A stretch of 64,000 bases of DNA from contig NZ_JOCA01000030.1 in NCBI RefSeq assembly GCF_000718785.1, positions 162,408 through 226,407 of the forward strand. Direction: 5' to 3'. A model generated the notes under the pieces. It did not search any database, had not been told where the DNA came from, and saw only the letters and a list, made by a program, of their open reading frames with translations. Numbering within the stretch: the stretch's first letter is position 1; the number at the start of each line of letters is the position of its first letter. Source of the DNA: Streptomyces sp. NRRL WC-3626 (GTDB lineage: Bacteria; Actinomycetota; Actinomycetes; Streptomycetales; Streptomycetaceae). Shown here one piece after another: positions 26,852-35,474 of this stretch. The translations under genes and the position numbers were made by a program.

Positions 26852-27985
26852 ATGAAGGCCGTCGTGTACAAGGGACCGTTCAGTGTCGCGGTCGAAGACG
26901 TCGAGAAGCCCGCCATCAAGCACCCGAACGATGTGATCGTACGGGTCACCTCCACCGCGATCTGCGGCTCCGATCTGCATATGTACGAGGGGCGCACCGC
27001 GGCCGAGCCCGGCATCGTCTTCGGCCACGAGAACATGGGGATCATCGAGGAGACCGGCCAGGGCGTGACCGCGCTGAAGAAGGGCGACCGTGTGGTCATG
27101 CCCTTCAACGTCGCCTGCGGATTCTGCCGCAACTGCGCGGAGGGGTTCACCGGTTACTGCCTGACCGTCAACCCCGGCTTCCCGGGCGGCGCGTACGGCT
27201 ATGTCGCCATGGGCCCCTGGAAGGGCGGCCAGGCCGAGTACCTGCGCGTCCCCTACGCCGACTTCAACTGCCTGAAGCTGCCGCAGGGACAGGAGCACGA
27301 GACCGACTTCGTCCTGCTCGCCGACATCTTCCCCACCGGCTACCACGGCTGTGAACTCGCCCAGGTCCGCCCCGGCGAAAGCGTCGCCGTGTACGGCGCG
27401 GGGCCGGTCGGCCTCATGGCCGCCTACTCGGCCCTGCTGCGCGGCGCCAAGAAGGTGTTCGTCGTGGACCGGGTCGCCGAGCGGCTGCAGAAGGCCGAGG
27501 AGATCGGCGCGGTTCCCGTCAACTTCGCCGAGGGCGACCCGGTCGAGCAGATCAAGGACATGACCGACGGTGTGGGCACGGACAAGGGCGTCGACGCCGT
27601 CGGCTACCAGGCGACGAAGGGCGGCACGGACCGCGAGGAGCCCGCGACGGTCCTGAACTCGCTGGTCAACACGGTCCGCGCCACCGGAGCGCTCGGCGTT
27701 CCCGGTCTCTACGTCCCCTCCGACCCCGGAGCCCCGGACGAGCAGTCCAAGCAGGGCATGCTGCTCGTCGCGATCGGCAAGCTCTTCGAGAAGGGCCTGC
27801 GGGTGGGCACGGGCCAGTGCAACGTGAAGCGCTACAACCGGCAGCTGCGCGACATGATCATCGAGGGCAGGGCCGAGCCCAGCTTCGTGGTCTCCCACGA
27901 ACTGCCCCTGGACCAGGCGGCGTCGGCCTACGACAAGTTCGACAAGCGGATCGAGGGCTACACCAAGGTCGTACTCCACCCGTAG
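26852..27985 (+). CDS. Zinc-dependent, glutathione-independent formaldehyde dehydrogenase-like enzyme
   Basis: A 377-aa medium-chain alcohol dehydrogenase. The catalytic zinc site is visible in AICGSDLHMYEG and GHENMG (Cys, Asp/His and His-Glu), the structural zinc site in CGFCRNCAEGFTGYC, and the Rossmann motif in VAVYGAGPVGLMAAY (about residues 180-194). The internal sequence VGYQATKGGTDREEPATVLN and the length match the glutathione-independent formaldehyde dehydrogenase group, which oxidises formaldehyde or similar aldehydes with NAD. Streptomyces use mycothiol, so the thiol-independent type is notable. ATG 26852 lies 9-10 nt after GGAGG. Substrate is inferred from family. Confidence 0.88.
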   Translation: MKAVVYKGPFSVAVEDVEKPAIKHPNDVIVRVTSTAICGSDLHMYEGRTAAEPGIVFGHENMGIIEETGQGVTALKKGDRVVMPFNVACGFCRNCAEGFTGYCLTVNPGFPGGAYGYVAMGPWKGGQAEYLRVPYADFNCLKLPQGQEHETDFVLLADIFPTGYHGCELAQVRPGESVAVYGAGPVGLMAAYSALLRGAKKVFVVDRVAERLQKAEEIGAVPVNFAEGDPVEQIKDMTDGVGTDKGVDAVGYQATKGGTDREEPATVLNSLVNTVRATGALGVPGLYVPSDPGAPDEQSKQGMLLVAIGKLFEKGLRVGTGQCNVKRYNRQLRDMIIEGRAEPSFVVSHELPLDQAASAYDKFDKRIEGYTKVVLHP

Positions 27986-27988
27986 GCG

Positions 27989-28453
27989 CTACGGCCGCCA
28001 CACGTACCGGACGTCCGGCTCCCGCTCCTCGTTCCCGGCGCCGTCCGTCCGCCGTACGGCCGTGAAACCGTGCCGCTCGTAGAAGCGGTGTGCGGGCGTG
28101 TTGACCTGGAAGGTCCACAGCGCGAGCCCGCCGGGGCTGCGCTCCTTGGCCAGGGCGACGAACTGGTCGCCGATCCCGCGTCCGCGCCACTCGGGGGCGA
28201 GGTACAGCTGATCCAGTTCCTCGCCCTCCAGCACCATCACCCCCACCACACCGGCATCGGGCGCCTCCGCCACCCAGGTCTCACGCAGCGGTACGAGCAC
28301 CTGACGGAAGTGGTCCCGGACCTCGGCGTCGGACCGGGGCCGGACCACGCCCGGCAGCGCGGCGGCGAACGACCGCAGCCAGACATCGGCGGCGGCCCCG
28401 GCGTCGGAGGGCAGGGCCCGGCGCACACCCACGTTCGTACGACCGCCGCTCAT
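27989..28453 (-). CDS. GNAT family N-acetyltransferase
   Basis: A 154-aa acetyl-CoA-dependent transferase. DQLYLAPEWRGRGIGDQFVALAKE (about residues 81-104) is the acetyl-CoA-binding R/Q-x-x-G-x-G/A motif, and NTPAHRFYERHGFTAV is the C-terminal GNAT strand. The substrate is unknown. The ATG at 28453 shares one base with the TGA of the upstream RidA gene (TGATG), so translation is coupled. Together they make a two-gene operon. It is convergent with the dehydrogenase, stops 3 nt apart. Confidence 0.87.
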   Translation of the reverse strand: MSGGRTNVGVRRALPSDAGAAADVWLRSFAAALPGVVRPRSDAEVRDHFRQVLVPLRETWVAEAPDAGVVGVMVLEGEELDQLYLAPEWRGRGIGDQFVALAKERSPGGLALWTFQVNTPAHRFYERHGFTAVRRTDGAGNEEREPDVRYVWRP

Positions 28454-28866
28454 CACGCGTCCCCGCCGTCCGGTACGACCGCCGTGGCCGTGATCTCCAC
28501 CAGCTGCCCGGTGTACCCGAGGCACGCCACACCGAGCAGGGTCGACGAGTGCGGGCCCGCGCTCAGCCCGGACTCCTCGACGACGTCCCACACGGCGGAC
28601 AGCACAGCGGTCTCACCGCTCACCACGTACACATCGGTCGCGACGACCTGATCCAGACCGCTGCCGACCGCCCGCAGCTGCTCCTCCAGATTGGCGATCA
28701 CCCGCCGGGCCTGCCGCACCGGATCCCCCTCGCCGACCAGCTTCCCGTCGGCGTCCAGCGGCACCGAACCGGCGAGGAAGGCCAGTCTGGTGCCCGCCTC
28801 GACCACGGAGACATGGGAGTAGAGGGGTGGCGGGAAGAGCGTGGGGACGGTGACGCGGCGGATCAC
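28453..28866 (-). CDS. RidA/YjgF family protein
   Basis: A 137-aa member of the RidA family, which hydrolyses reactive enamine/imine intermediates from PLP enzymes. LAFLAGSVPLDADGKLVGEGD and QARRVIANLEEQLRAVGSGLDQVV are the family core; a C-terminal ITATAVVP strand follows. RidA itself has a conserved catalytic Arg near the end; here the equivalent position is not clearly Arg, so it may be a different Rid subgroup. GTG 28866 has GGAG 6 nt upstream. It is coupled to the GNAT gene by TGATG. Confidence 0.85.
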   Translation of the reverse strand: MIRRVTVPTLFPPPLYSHVSVVEAGTRLAFLAGSVPLDADGKLVGEGDPVRQARRVIANLEEQLRAVGSGLDQVVATDVYVVSGETAVLSAVWDVVEESGLSAGPHSSTLLGVACLGYTGQLVEITATAVVPDGGDA

Positions 28867-29151
28867 GAGGACTCCGATCTGCTGGGCTGGACGACGACCC
28901 CCCGATCCTGTGTGACACGGCGAACCATCGCATCCCCATTTCGGTCGCCTCGCCTCCGCCGGCCCTCCGGGCCGCGGGCCGCGCCCTGGTCGCTCACCGC
29001 CGCCGTCACCGCCGTGGAGGAACTGCTCGCCGACCGGGTGGGGCAGTGGACCAACGGCGTCGCACGGGGCGAGGGTTGGGTTACGGTGGGAGCGTCGTCG
29101 CGGCCGGGAGAACGCACTCCTCCCGGTGGGTCGGGAAGTTGGGGGGCTTCG
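28867..29151. other. Divergent intergenic region with a leader hairpin
   Basis: This 285-nt region separates ridA from the YQ...DQ operon. TACGGT near 29083-29088 could be a -10 box for the rightward operon; its leader then contains a 7-bp hairpin CCGGGAG / CTCCCGG (29104-29110 with 29120-29126). I see no gene in it. Confidence 0.45.
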
Positions 29152-29574
29152 ATGGATCCCGTTCTGCTCACACTGGCCGGCACCGCCGGTACGTCCCTGG
29201 TCGGACTGCTCGTCGCCGAGGGGTGGCAGCAGACACGGGACGGAGTGGTGACCGTCTGGCGCCGGTTCAGGCCGGGCGCCGCCGAGGACGTCGAGCGGGA
29301 GCTCGAAGCGTCCCGCAGCGCGGCGCTCGACGCGGGTGAAGGGGACGGCCAGGACCCCGCCGGACGGCTCGAGGGCCAGTGGATCGGCCGGTTCGCCGCC
29401 CTGCTGGGCGAACACCCGGAGGCCGCCGACGAGTTGCGCGGCCTGGTGGAGGAGTGGCAGCGGCGGGCGGACGGCGGCCAGCAGATCCGGGGCGACGTAC
29501 GCATGGAGGCACGGGCCGAGGGCGACGCCCGGATCTACCAGGCGGCCCGGGACCAGCACATCACCGAACGATGA
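29152..29574 (+). CDS. Small membrane-anchored protein with C-terminal YQ...DQ motif
   Basis: A 140-aa protein I do not recognise. Residues ~3-23 (LLTLAGTAGTSLVGLLVAEG) form a probable membrane helix. The rest is charged and helical (DVERELEASRSAA, ELRGLVEEWQRRA), and the extreme C-terminus carries IYQAARDQHITE. The same motif appears near the N-terminus of the next gene product (VYQSGADQYVTH). The stop overlaps the next start as ATGA, so translation is coupled. Start ATG 29152 follows a G-rich stretch that may serve as SD. It may form a membrane complex with its partner; that is inference. Confidence 0.8.
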   Translation: MDPVLLTLAGTAGTSLVGLLVAEGWQQTRDGVVTVWRRFRPGAAEDVERELEASRSAALDAGEGDGQDPAGRLEGQWIGRFAALLGEHPEAADELRGLVEEWQRRADGGQQIRGDVRMEARAEGDARIYQAARDQHITER

Positions 29575-30605
29575 GAGAACCCGACGACGGCGAGCGCGCC
29601 ACGACGATCGGACGCGCCTCGGACAGCGGCCAGGTGTACCAGTCCGGTGCGGACCAGTACGTCACCCATATCCACATCGCCGAGTCCCGCGGCCGGACCG
29701 CCCACGAGGCGCGCCGGCGGGCCGATGCCGTGGTCCAGGTGCTGACCCGCACCGTCGGCGAACTGACCGCGCACTGCAGGGAGTTGGAAGGGCAGGTCCG
29801 GCGGGCCAGGGCGGAGGGGCGTGCCGCGGCGCAGGCCGAGTTCGCCGAGAAGCTCAAGGACGCCGAACTGCGCGTCCTGCGCGCCCAGTCGACGATGCGG
29901 CAGGCCGAGGACGAACGCGGCCGGGCCGAGGCACTGCTGGCCCGGGCGCAGGAGGAACTCGCGCTGCGGCGGGACGAGGCGGAACAGGGGGAACGGGAAA
30001 CCGTCCCCCTCCCCGAGCGTCCCGGTCCGTCGCGGGACGGCGAGCCGTTCTCCGATCTCCTCGAACGCGCCGAGGCGGAAATCGGCGCGGTGCGCGACGA
30101 GCTGCGCCAACTCGGTGAGGACTTCGACGGGGACACCGCGCCACGGGTGGTCCAGGGGGAGTGGACCGAGCGGACGCCCGCCGAGACGCGGGACCTGCCC
30201 GAACCGCGCAGGTATTTCGTATGGCACGCGCCCGGTCCGCCCCGCGGGCCACGCATCGGCGTGGTGGCCGTGGCCTCCGCGCTGCCGCCCTGGATTCCGA
30301 TGCTCGTCGTCACGGCCATTCGCGCGGCCTACGCCACCGACGCGAGTTCCTGGCAGCTGGCGTCGTTCACCGCCGTCACCGTCCTCCTCGGTGCGCTTGC
30401 GTGCGTACTGGCCCTCTTCCTGGTGACATTGCTGGCCAACCATCTGATGAACAGGGCCTCGGAGCGAAGCCCCAGTGAGACGGCCATCGGCTGCATGTCC
30501 ATCGTGGCCATCGCCGTCTTCGGCGCCTCCTTCTTCACACCCCTCGACTGGCCGGGCCCCGGTGGGGGATGGGGGCGGGCCATCGTGTCCGCCACGCTGG
30601 GATAG
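29571..30605 (+). CDS. Coiled-coil membrane protein with N-terminal YQ...DQ motif
   Basis: A 344-aa protein of unknown function. Near residues 21-34 it has GQVYQSGADQYVTH, matching the C-terminal motif of the preceding gene product. A long heptad-rich region (about 40-140, for example ELRVLRAQSTMRQAEDERGRAEALL) predicts a coiled coil. After an acidic and Pro-rich linker come three hydrophobic segments: VVAVASALPPWIPMLVVTAI, FTAVTVLLGALACVLALFLV and CMSIVAIAVFGASFF. The ATG overlaps the upstream TGA (ATGA). The short motif recalls ones seen in predicted actinobacterial signalling or conflict proteins, but I cannot name a family. Confidence 0.82.
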   Translation: MREPDDGERATTIGRASDSGQVYQSGADQYVTHIHIAESRGRTAHEARRRADAVVQVLTRTVGELTAHCRELEGQVRRARAEGRAAAQAEFAEKLKDAELRVLRAQSTMRQAEDERGRAEALLARAQEELALRRDEAEQGERETVPLPERPGPSRDGEPFSDLLERAEAEIGAVRDELRQLGEDFDGDTAPRVVQGEWTERTPAETRDLPEPRRYFVWHAPGPPRGPRIGVVAVASALPPWIPMLVVTAIRAAYATDASSWQLASFTAVTVLLGALACVLALFLVTLLANHLMNRASERSPSETAIGCMSIVAIAVFGASFFTPLDWPGPGGGWGRAIVSATLG

Positions 30606-30675
30606 CGGCGGCCGGCCGTGGCCCCCGCGTCGCCTTCGGCTCCCTCGGCCCACGATTCCGTCGTACGTTGACGGC

Positions 30676-32087
30676 CTGACGCCCGCTGCCACGGAGAGCC
30701 CGGCCGACCTCGTCATCACCGGATGCGCCGTCCTCACCCATGACGACCGGGAACGGATCGGGTTCACACGGGACGCCGCCGTCGTCGTACACGACGGGGT
30801 CGTGACGGAGGTGACCGGCGCCGGCGCGGTCGCGGGGCGGGCCGCCCGGGAGCGGATCGACGCGCGGGGACAGGTCGCGCTGCCCGGACTGATCAACTGC
30901 CATACACACTCCCCGATGGTCGCCCTGCGCGGCCTCGCCGAGGACCTGCCGACCGAGGAGTGGTTCAACGACGTCGTCTGGCCGGTCGAGTCCAACCTCA
31001 CCGGGCGCGACGTCGAACTCGGCGCGCGGCTCGCCTGCGCCGAGATGATCCGGGGCGGCGTCACCACCTTCGCCGACCACTACTTCGCCATGGACGCCGT
31101 CGCCGCCGTGGTCGCCGAGTGCGGGATGCGGGCGCTGCTCGGGGAGGCGTACTTCTCCTCGCAGGGGCCCGAGGGGCGGGAGCGGTCGCTGGCGTTCGCG
31201 CTGCGCCACCGGGGCACCGCCGGGGCACCGCCGGGGGCCGCATCGCCACCGCCCTCGCCCCGCACGCCCCCTACACCGTCGACGACCCCGACCTCGCCGC
31301 CACCGCCCGGCTGGCCCGCGAGCACGGGATCCCGGTGCATCTGCACGCGGCCGAGAACCGCGACCAGACCGAGGCGAGCCTCGCCCGGCACGGCGTCACC
31401 CCCGTCGAGGTACTGCACCGCACCGGCATCCTCGACACCGACGTGCTCATCGCCCACGGCACCGGCATCGTCGACGGCGACCTGCCGCTGCTGGAACGCG
31501 CCGAGGGCCGTACGGCGGTGGCCACCGCGCCGCGCGGCTACCTCAGGTTCGCCTGGCCGCACACCACACCCGTACGCGCCCTGCGCGACATCGGCGTCCC
31601 GGTCGGACTCGCCACGGACGGTGCCGCCTCCAACAACTCCCTCGACGTGTGGGAGGCGATGGCGCTGACCTCCCTGATCCAGAAGTCCAGCGAGGGCGAC
31701 CCCCGGTGGCTGACCTCCCGGCAGGCCCTGCACCACGCCACCCTGCAGAGCGCCCGCGCGGTCGGCCTCGGCGACAGCGTCGGCCGTATCGCGCCGGGCC
31801 GCCGCGCCGACCTCGTCCTCGTCGACCTCACCGGCCCGCACACCCAGCCGGTCCACGACCTCGCCGCGACCCTCGTGCACAGCGCCCGCGCCGCCGACGT
31901 CCGCACCACGATCGTGGACGGCCGGGTCCTCATGCGGGACCGGGAACTGCTCACCATCGACGTGCCCGGGGTGGTGGCGGAACTGGGTGAGCGACTGCCC
32001 GCGCTGGTCGACCGGAGCCACGGGCGGCGGATCCAGGAGTACGACCTCCGACCGCACGGTCGGTACGGAGGCCGGGACCGAAAGTGA
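30676..32087 (+). pseudogene. Frameshifted amidohydrolase (deaminase/chlorohydrolase type)
   Basis: A metal-dependent amidohydrolase of the 8-oxoguanine deaminase/AtzB-TrzN group, broken by an 11-bp tandem duplication at 31211-31232. The N-terminal part (LVITGCAVLTHDDRER, LPGLINCHTHSPM with the metal-binding HTH) runs in one frame to about 31210; the C-terminal part (APHAPYTVDD, IPVHLHAAENRDQTEA, LATDGAASNNSLD) resumes in another frame and ends at 32087. Removing one 11-bp unit restores a full-length enzyme of about 466 aa across HRGTAGGRIATALAPH. The expected start position (30676) reads CTG, 6 nt after a TACGTT -10-like box. A read or assembly error is the alternative. Confidence 0.85.
31211..31232 (+). 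repeat. 11-bp tandem duplication inside the amidohydrolase
   Basis: Two adjoining copies of GGGGCACCGCC. Eleven is not a multiple of three, so the duplication shifts the reading frame. With one copy, the sequence around it reads through in the conserved frame. Such slips are reversible by recombination or replication slippage. Confidence 0.9.
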
Positions 32088-32231
32088 CCGGTTGGTGCGA
32101 TCGGCTGAGAGCACGGTCACACTTGGCGGTGAACGGGTGTCAACTACGTCTCAGTACCGTCACCGGACAAGGTGTTCACCCCATGGTTGGCGTTTAACTC
32201 TAGGAGTACGACGCAGCATGGAGGTGGCAGG
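32088..32231. other. Intergenic region before small gene
   Basis: Only 144 nt, but with an A/T-rich block (about 32180-32215) that probably holds the promoter of the small downstream gene. I could not assign -35 and -10 boxes with confidence. Confidence 0.3.
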
Positions 32232-32417
32232 GTGAACGGGCGAACAGTGCTCGAACGCTTTCCCGCAGGCGGACCGCGTGGGTCCTGGCCGGCGGAGGAG
32301 TTCGCCCACGCGCGCCGCCAGGAGGGCCTGCCCGCCGAAGTTGTCATGGACCTCGCGACCGACACATTCCTGGTGATCGTCCGCGGGGACGGCGGCGGGG
32401 GTGACGTCTCCGCGTGA
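32232..32417 (+). CDS. Small hypothetical protein (61 aa)
   Basis: A 61-residue acidic-basic mixed protein: MNGRTVLERFPAGGPRGSWP, then AEEFAHARRQEGLPAEVVMD and ATDTFLVIVRG before a Gly/Asp tail. GTG 32232 has GGAGG 7 nt upstream, a strong signal for a real start. Residues 30-52 look like a helix followed by two strands. I recognise no family; it may be a small regulator. It is convergent with the ABC transporter gene 14 nt away. Confidence 0.7.
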   Translation: MNGRTVLERFPAGGPRGSWPAEEFAHARRQEGLPAEVVMDLATDTFLVIVRGDGGGGDVSA

Positions 32418-32430
32418 GGGGCCCCACGGG

Positions 32431-34467
32431 TCAGCCCGGCCTCGGGGCCGGCACCTCCCCGGCCGGCGGCGCGAGCGGCGCGGAGAACTGGTCCGCCTGG
32501 AGCGCGTACAGCTCCGCGTAGAGCCCGCCCGCCGCCAGCAGCTCGTCCGGTGCTCCGGACTCCACGAGTTTGCCCTGGTCGAGCACGTGCACCAGATCCG
32601 CGTGCCGCACCGACGCCAGCCGGTGCGTGATCAGCACCACCGTCTGGCCGCTGTCCGCCAGGGCCCGGATCCGGTCGAAGACCTCCACCTCCGCCCGGGC
32701 GTCCAGCGCCGCCGTCGGCTCGTCCACGACCAGGATGCGCCCGCGCCGGTACGCGGCCCGCGCGATCCCCAGCCGCTGCCACTGGCCCCCGGACAGCTCA
32801 TGGCCGCCACTGAAGTGCCGGGCCAGCAGGGTGTCCAGGCCCCGCGGCAGATCCGCGATCACCGGCTCCGCCCCCGCCTCGGCGACCGACTCCGCCAGCC
32901 GCTCCTCGGACACCGGCGCGGACGGCCGCCCCAGCACGACGTTCACCCGCGCGGTGAACGGCCACCTCTTGAAGTCCTGTGCCACCATCGCGATCCGCTC
33001 GGCCAGCAGCCGCCGGTCCGCGGCCGCCGCGTCCACCCCGTCCCACAGGATCCGCCCCCGCTCCGGCTTGTACAGCCCGGCGAGCAGCTTGACCAGCGTC
33101 GTCTTGCCGGACCCGTTCTCGCCGACCAGCGCCACGATCCCGCCGAGCGGGAGGGTGAGCGAGACGTCGTCCAGGGCGGGACGGGTCGCGTCACCCGGGT
33201 AGCGGAAGGTGACGTTCTCGAAGCGGATCTCCCGGGGGTCGTCCGGCAGCGGGAGACCCCCGACCGGGATCGCGCGCTCGGCCGCCTCGACGTACAGCCG
33301 CTCCAGATCGCCCACGAACAGGGCCTCCTCGTGCAACTGGTTGACCTCCAGGACGAGGGTGTTCAGACTCGCGGAGCCGGTGCCGATCGCCAGGACCGCC
33401 GTACCCGCGACCGACAGCGCCATCGCGCCGGCCAGCAGCAGACCGCCGAGCGTGGCATACGTCGTCACCGTCGCCAGCCCCGTCCACACCGCCGCGACCA
33501 GTCCCGTACGCGCCGCCAGCCGGGCCAGTCGCGCCTGCTCCGTCTCCGCGGTCTCCGCCATGGCCCTGAAGTGACGCAGCAGGAAGGGGCCGACACCGTG
33601 CACCCGGATCTCCGGCGCCGCGCCCGGCTCGGTGAGCAGATCGCCGATCAGATGACCGGCGCGGGCGTGCTGCACCCAGGTGTGGAAGGAGGCGTAACGG
33701 CGGCGCGCGTTCGTCAGCGCGCTCCAGGCGCTGGGCAGCGTCATCGTCATGAGCAGCGGAAGCAGCACCGGATGCAGCACGGTGAGCACGCCGGCCGCCG
33801 CCACCAGCGAGATCATCGCGTTCACCACCCGGGAGCCGTACGCGATCATGCGGCGGGCCGAGGCGGCACCGTACCGGGCGGTGTCCAGCAGCTTGTGGAA
33901 GGCGTGGTCCTCGATCGCGGCCAGCTCCACGGCCGCCGCGCGCTCCAGGTACAGCTCGGTCGCCACCCGCTCGACCTTGGGCTCCAGACGCCCGGCGGCG
34001 TAGACGCTCGCCGCCCGCAGCAGCGCCGAGGCCAGGGCGACGGCGGCCACCGTGACGAGGGCGGGCGCGGCGCCGCGCAGCCGCTCCTCCATCGTGCCGT
34101 CACCGAGCAGCCGGCCCAGCACGCTGTTGACGGCGAGCAGGCTCACCGCCTGGGCGAGACCCTGCGCCACCTGGGTGACCAGCACGGTCCGCGCGGCCCG
34201 CCGGTCGGCCCGCAGGGCGAGCCGGAGGGTGGAGGCGAGCAGGGCGGGCAGACGGGTGATCATGGCCCGGAAGTTCAGCTCCAGGAAGGCCTCGCTGTGC
34301 CGGTTCCAGCCCATGTCGTAGCGCAGGGGGCCGCCGAAGAGCAGGCGCTCGGACTCGGAGAGGGGCGGGGAGCCGGGGTCGGGGCGCCGCTTGCCGCTAC
34401 GGCGGAATCTTCCGCGGGCGCCGGCCGACGGTGATCTCGTATCACCGGATCCCTGTGTGCTTCCCAC
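32431..34467 (-). CDS. ABC transporter, fused permease and ATPase
   Basis: A 678-aa half-transporter of the multidrug/lipid exporter type: membrane domain first, ATPase last. After a polar N-terminus with LSESERLLFGGPLRYDMGWN, several hydrophobic helices span about residues 90-390. The nucleotide-binding domain has Walker A LVGENGSGKTTLVKLLAGL, Q-loop VAQDFKRWPF, signature HELSGGQWQRLGIARA, Walker B RILVVDEPTAALDA and the H-loop ITHRLASVRHAD. It likely works as a homodimer. GTG 34467 has GGGAGG upstream. The gene and the next one upstream (35022) are separated by a tandem repeat array. The substrate is unknown. Confidence 0.92.
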   Translation of the reverse strand: MGSTQGSGDTRSPSAGARGRFRRSGKRRPDPGSPPLSESERLLFGGPLRYDMGWNRHSEAFLELNFRAMITRLPALLASTLRLALRADRRAARTVLVTQVAQGLAQAVSLLAVNSVLGRLLGDGTMEERLRGAAPALVTVAAVALASALLRAASVYAAGRLEPKVERVATELYLERAAAVELAAIEDHAFHKLLDTARYGAASARRMIAYGSRVVNAMISLVAAAGVLTVLHPVLLPLLMTMTLPSAWSALTNARRRYASFHTWVQHARAGHLIGDLLTEPGAAPEIRVHGVGPFLLRHFRAMAETAETEQARLARLAARTGLVAAVWTGLATVTTYATLGGLLLAGAMALSVAGTAVLAIGTGSASLNTLVLEVNQLHEEALFVGDLERLYVEAAERAIPVGGLPLPDDPREIRFENVTFRYPGDATRPALDDVSLTLPLGGIVALVGENGSGKTTLVKLLAGLYKPERGRILWDGVDAAAADRRLLAERIAMVAQDFKRWPFTARVNVVLGRPSAPVSEERLAESVAEAGAEPVIADLPRGLDTLLARHFSGGHELSGGQWQRLGIARAAYRRGRILVVDEPTAALDARAEVEVFDRIRALADSGQTVVLITHRLASVRHADLVHVLDQGKLVESGAPDELLAAGGLYAELYALQADQFSAPLAPPAGEVPAPRPG

Positions 34468-34684
34468 CGCTGACCTCCCGACCGCCGCATCCGTATCCGG
34501 ACGAACGGCCACTATCGCGGGACACGGGACCTCCGTGCAGGGCGCGGCACGGGGCGGAGGAGGCGTGCGGGCGCACACCCCGCGAAACCGGCCGGCCCGG
34601 GGGCGCCCGGGCGCCGGGAGCAGGAGCGGGAGCGCGGCCGGAAGGCGCGCGCTGAGAGCGGGGGGAGCGCGGGGCCGCAGGTGC

Positions 34685-34942
34685 GGTGATCCCACCCTGC
34701 CCCGTTCGCTTCCGCGGGCGGTCGTGTCGCAGGGCGGTGCTCCCACCCCCGCTCCGTTCGCTTCCGCGGGCGGTTGTGTCGCTGGGCGGTGCTCCCACCC
34801 CTGCCCCGTTCGCTTCCGCGGGCGGTTGTGTCGCTGGGCGGTGCTCCCACCCTGCCCTGTCCGCTTCCGCGGGCGGTCGTGTCGCAGGGCGGTGATCCCA
34901 CCCCTGCCCTGTCCGCTTCCGCGGGCAGTCGTGCCGCAGGGC
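34685..34942. repeat. Tandem array of five 51-52 bp units
   Basis: Units begin at 34685, 34736, 34788, 34840 and 34891 and are 51, 52, 52, 51 and 52 bp long. Each starts GGTGNTCCCACCC and contains CGCTTCCGCGGGCGGT, then GTCGCAGGGC or GTCGCTGGGC; copies differ at a few positions. The last unit runs straight into the dispersed repeat at 34943. The array lies in the ~550-nt gap upstream of the ABC transporter gene. The second half of each unit resembles the left part of the dispersed repeat, so the array probably arose from it. Confidence 0.92.
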
Positions 34943-35010
34943 GGCACGGGTGGGCGCGACGGCACCCCGCGAGCGCCGGGCAGCGCGAACACCCCCCGCC
35001 CGGCCCCCCT
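34943..35010 (+). repeat. Dispersed repeat, copy 1 (next to tandem array)
   Basis: Starts GGCACGGGTGGGCGCGACGG, followed by CACCCCGCGAGCGCCGGGCAG and a C-rich end. The same block occurs at 38548-38605, in shortened form at 38660-38690, and on the opposite strand at 63860-63930. Internal inverted repeats (for example GTGCCGC with GCGGCAC just upstream) suggest a folded RNA or single strand. Confidence 0.8.
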
Positions 35011-35021
35011 CGGCGTACGGG

Positions 35022-35474
35022 TTACGCGGTGACCGGCCGGGACCAGGTGGGCGTGGTCCCTGTCAGACGGCACAGAGCGAGATAGAGCGGTATCGGCGGC
35101 GTATACGGAAGCGTGCCGTCGGGCCGGTGGATCAGACCGGGAAGCCCCGGCGCGCCGGAGACATCCACCGGGTCGGGAAGGACCGCGCCGGTGGCGTACT
35201 GCGCCGGCGCCGGCCACTCCAGCGCGTAGTCGGAGTCCGACGGAACCAGCCACCACCAGTGCGCCTCATCGGCGTAGACGCACCCCACGCGAGGCAACCG
35301 GGGCAGCACCAGCGGCCCCAGACGCGCGGGCACCGCCACCGCGTCGCACCCCATCGGCGCGGTCATCCCGTCGGGAACGAGCAGCCGCCGGGGCGCACCG
35401 GCGACCTGCCGCCCGCGCCCCATCCGCACCAGCGAGTCCAGGCTCAGCACCCGCGAGCCGGCCCCGCTCGTCAC
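35022..35474 (-). CDS. Hypothetical protein of a regulatory ATP-binding gene pair
   Basis: A 150-aa protein I cannot name. It has no signal peptide; it is rich in Pro, Trp and aliphatic residues: LLVPDGMTAPMGCDAVAVPA, then EAHWWWLVPSDSDYALEWP and TPPIPLYLALCRLTG. The GTG start overlaps the stop of the upstream ATP-binding gene by 4 nt (GTGA), a firm sign of cotranslation. Related pairs of anti-sigma-like ATPase and a partner of this size are frequent in Streptomyces, so it may be the partner of that regulator. Function is unknown. Confidence 0.8.
   Translation of the reverse strand: MTSGAGSRVLSLDSLVRMGRGRQVAGAPRRLLVPDGMTAPMGCDAVAVPARLGPLVLPRLPRVGCVYADEAHWWWLVPSDSDYALEWPAPAQYATGAVLPDPVDVSGAPGLPGLIHRPDGTLPYTPPIPLYLALCRLTGTTPTWSRPVTA

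Noticed and set aside
28453..28455. Overlap of RidA and GNAT genes as an error
   Set aside because: TGATG overlaps are a normal form of translational coupling, and both proteins are full length.
34685..34942. CRISPR-like array
   Set aside because: Units are directly adjacent with no unique spacers, and no cas genes are nearby; it is a plain tandem repeat.
34468..35256. N-terminal extension of the ABC transporter through the tandem repeats
   Set aside because: The frame is open by chance, but the sequence there is repetitive; GTG 34467 has a strong SD and fits the family.
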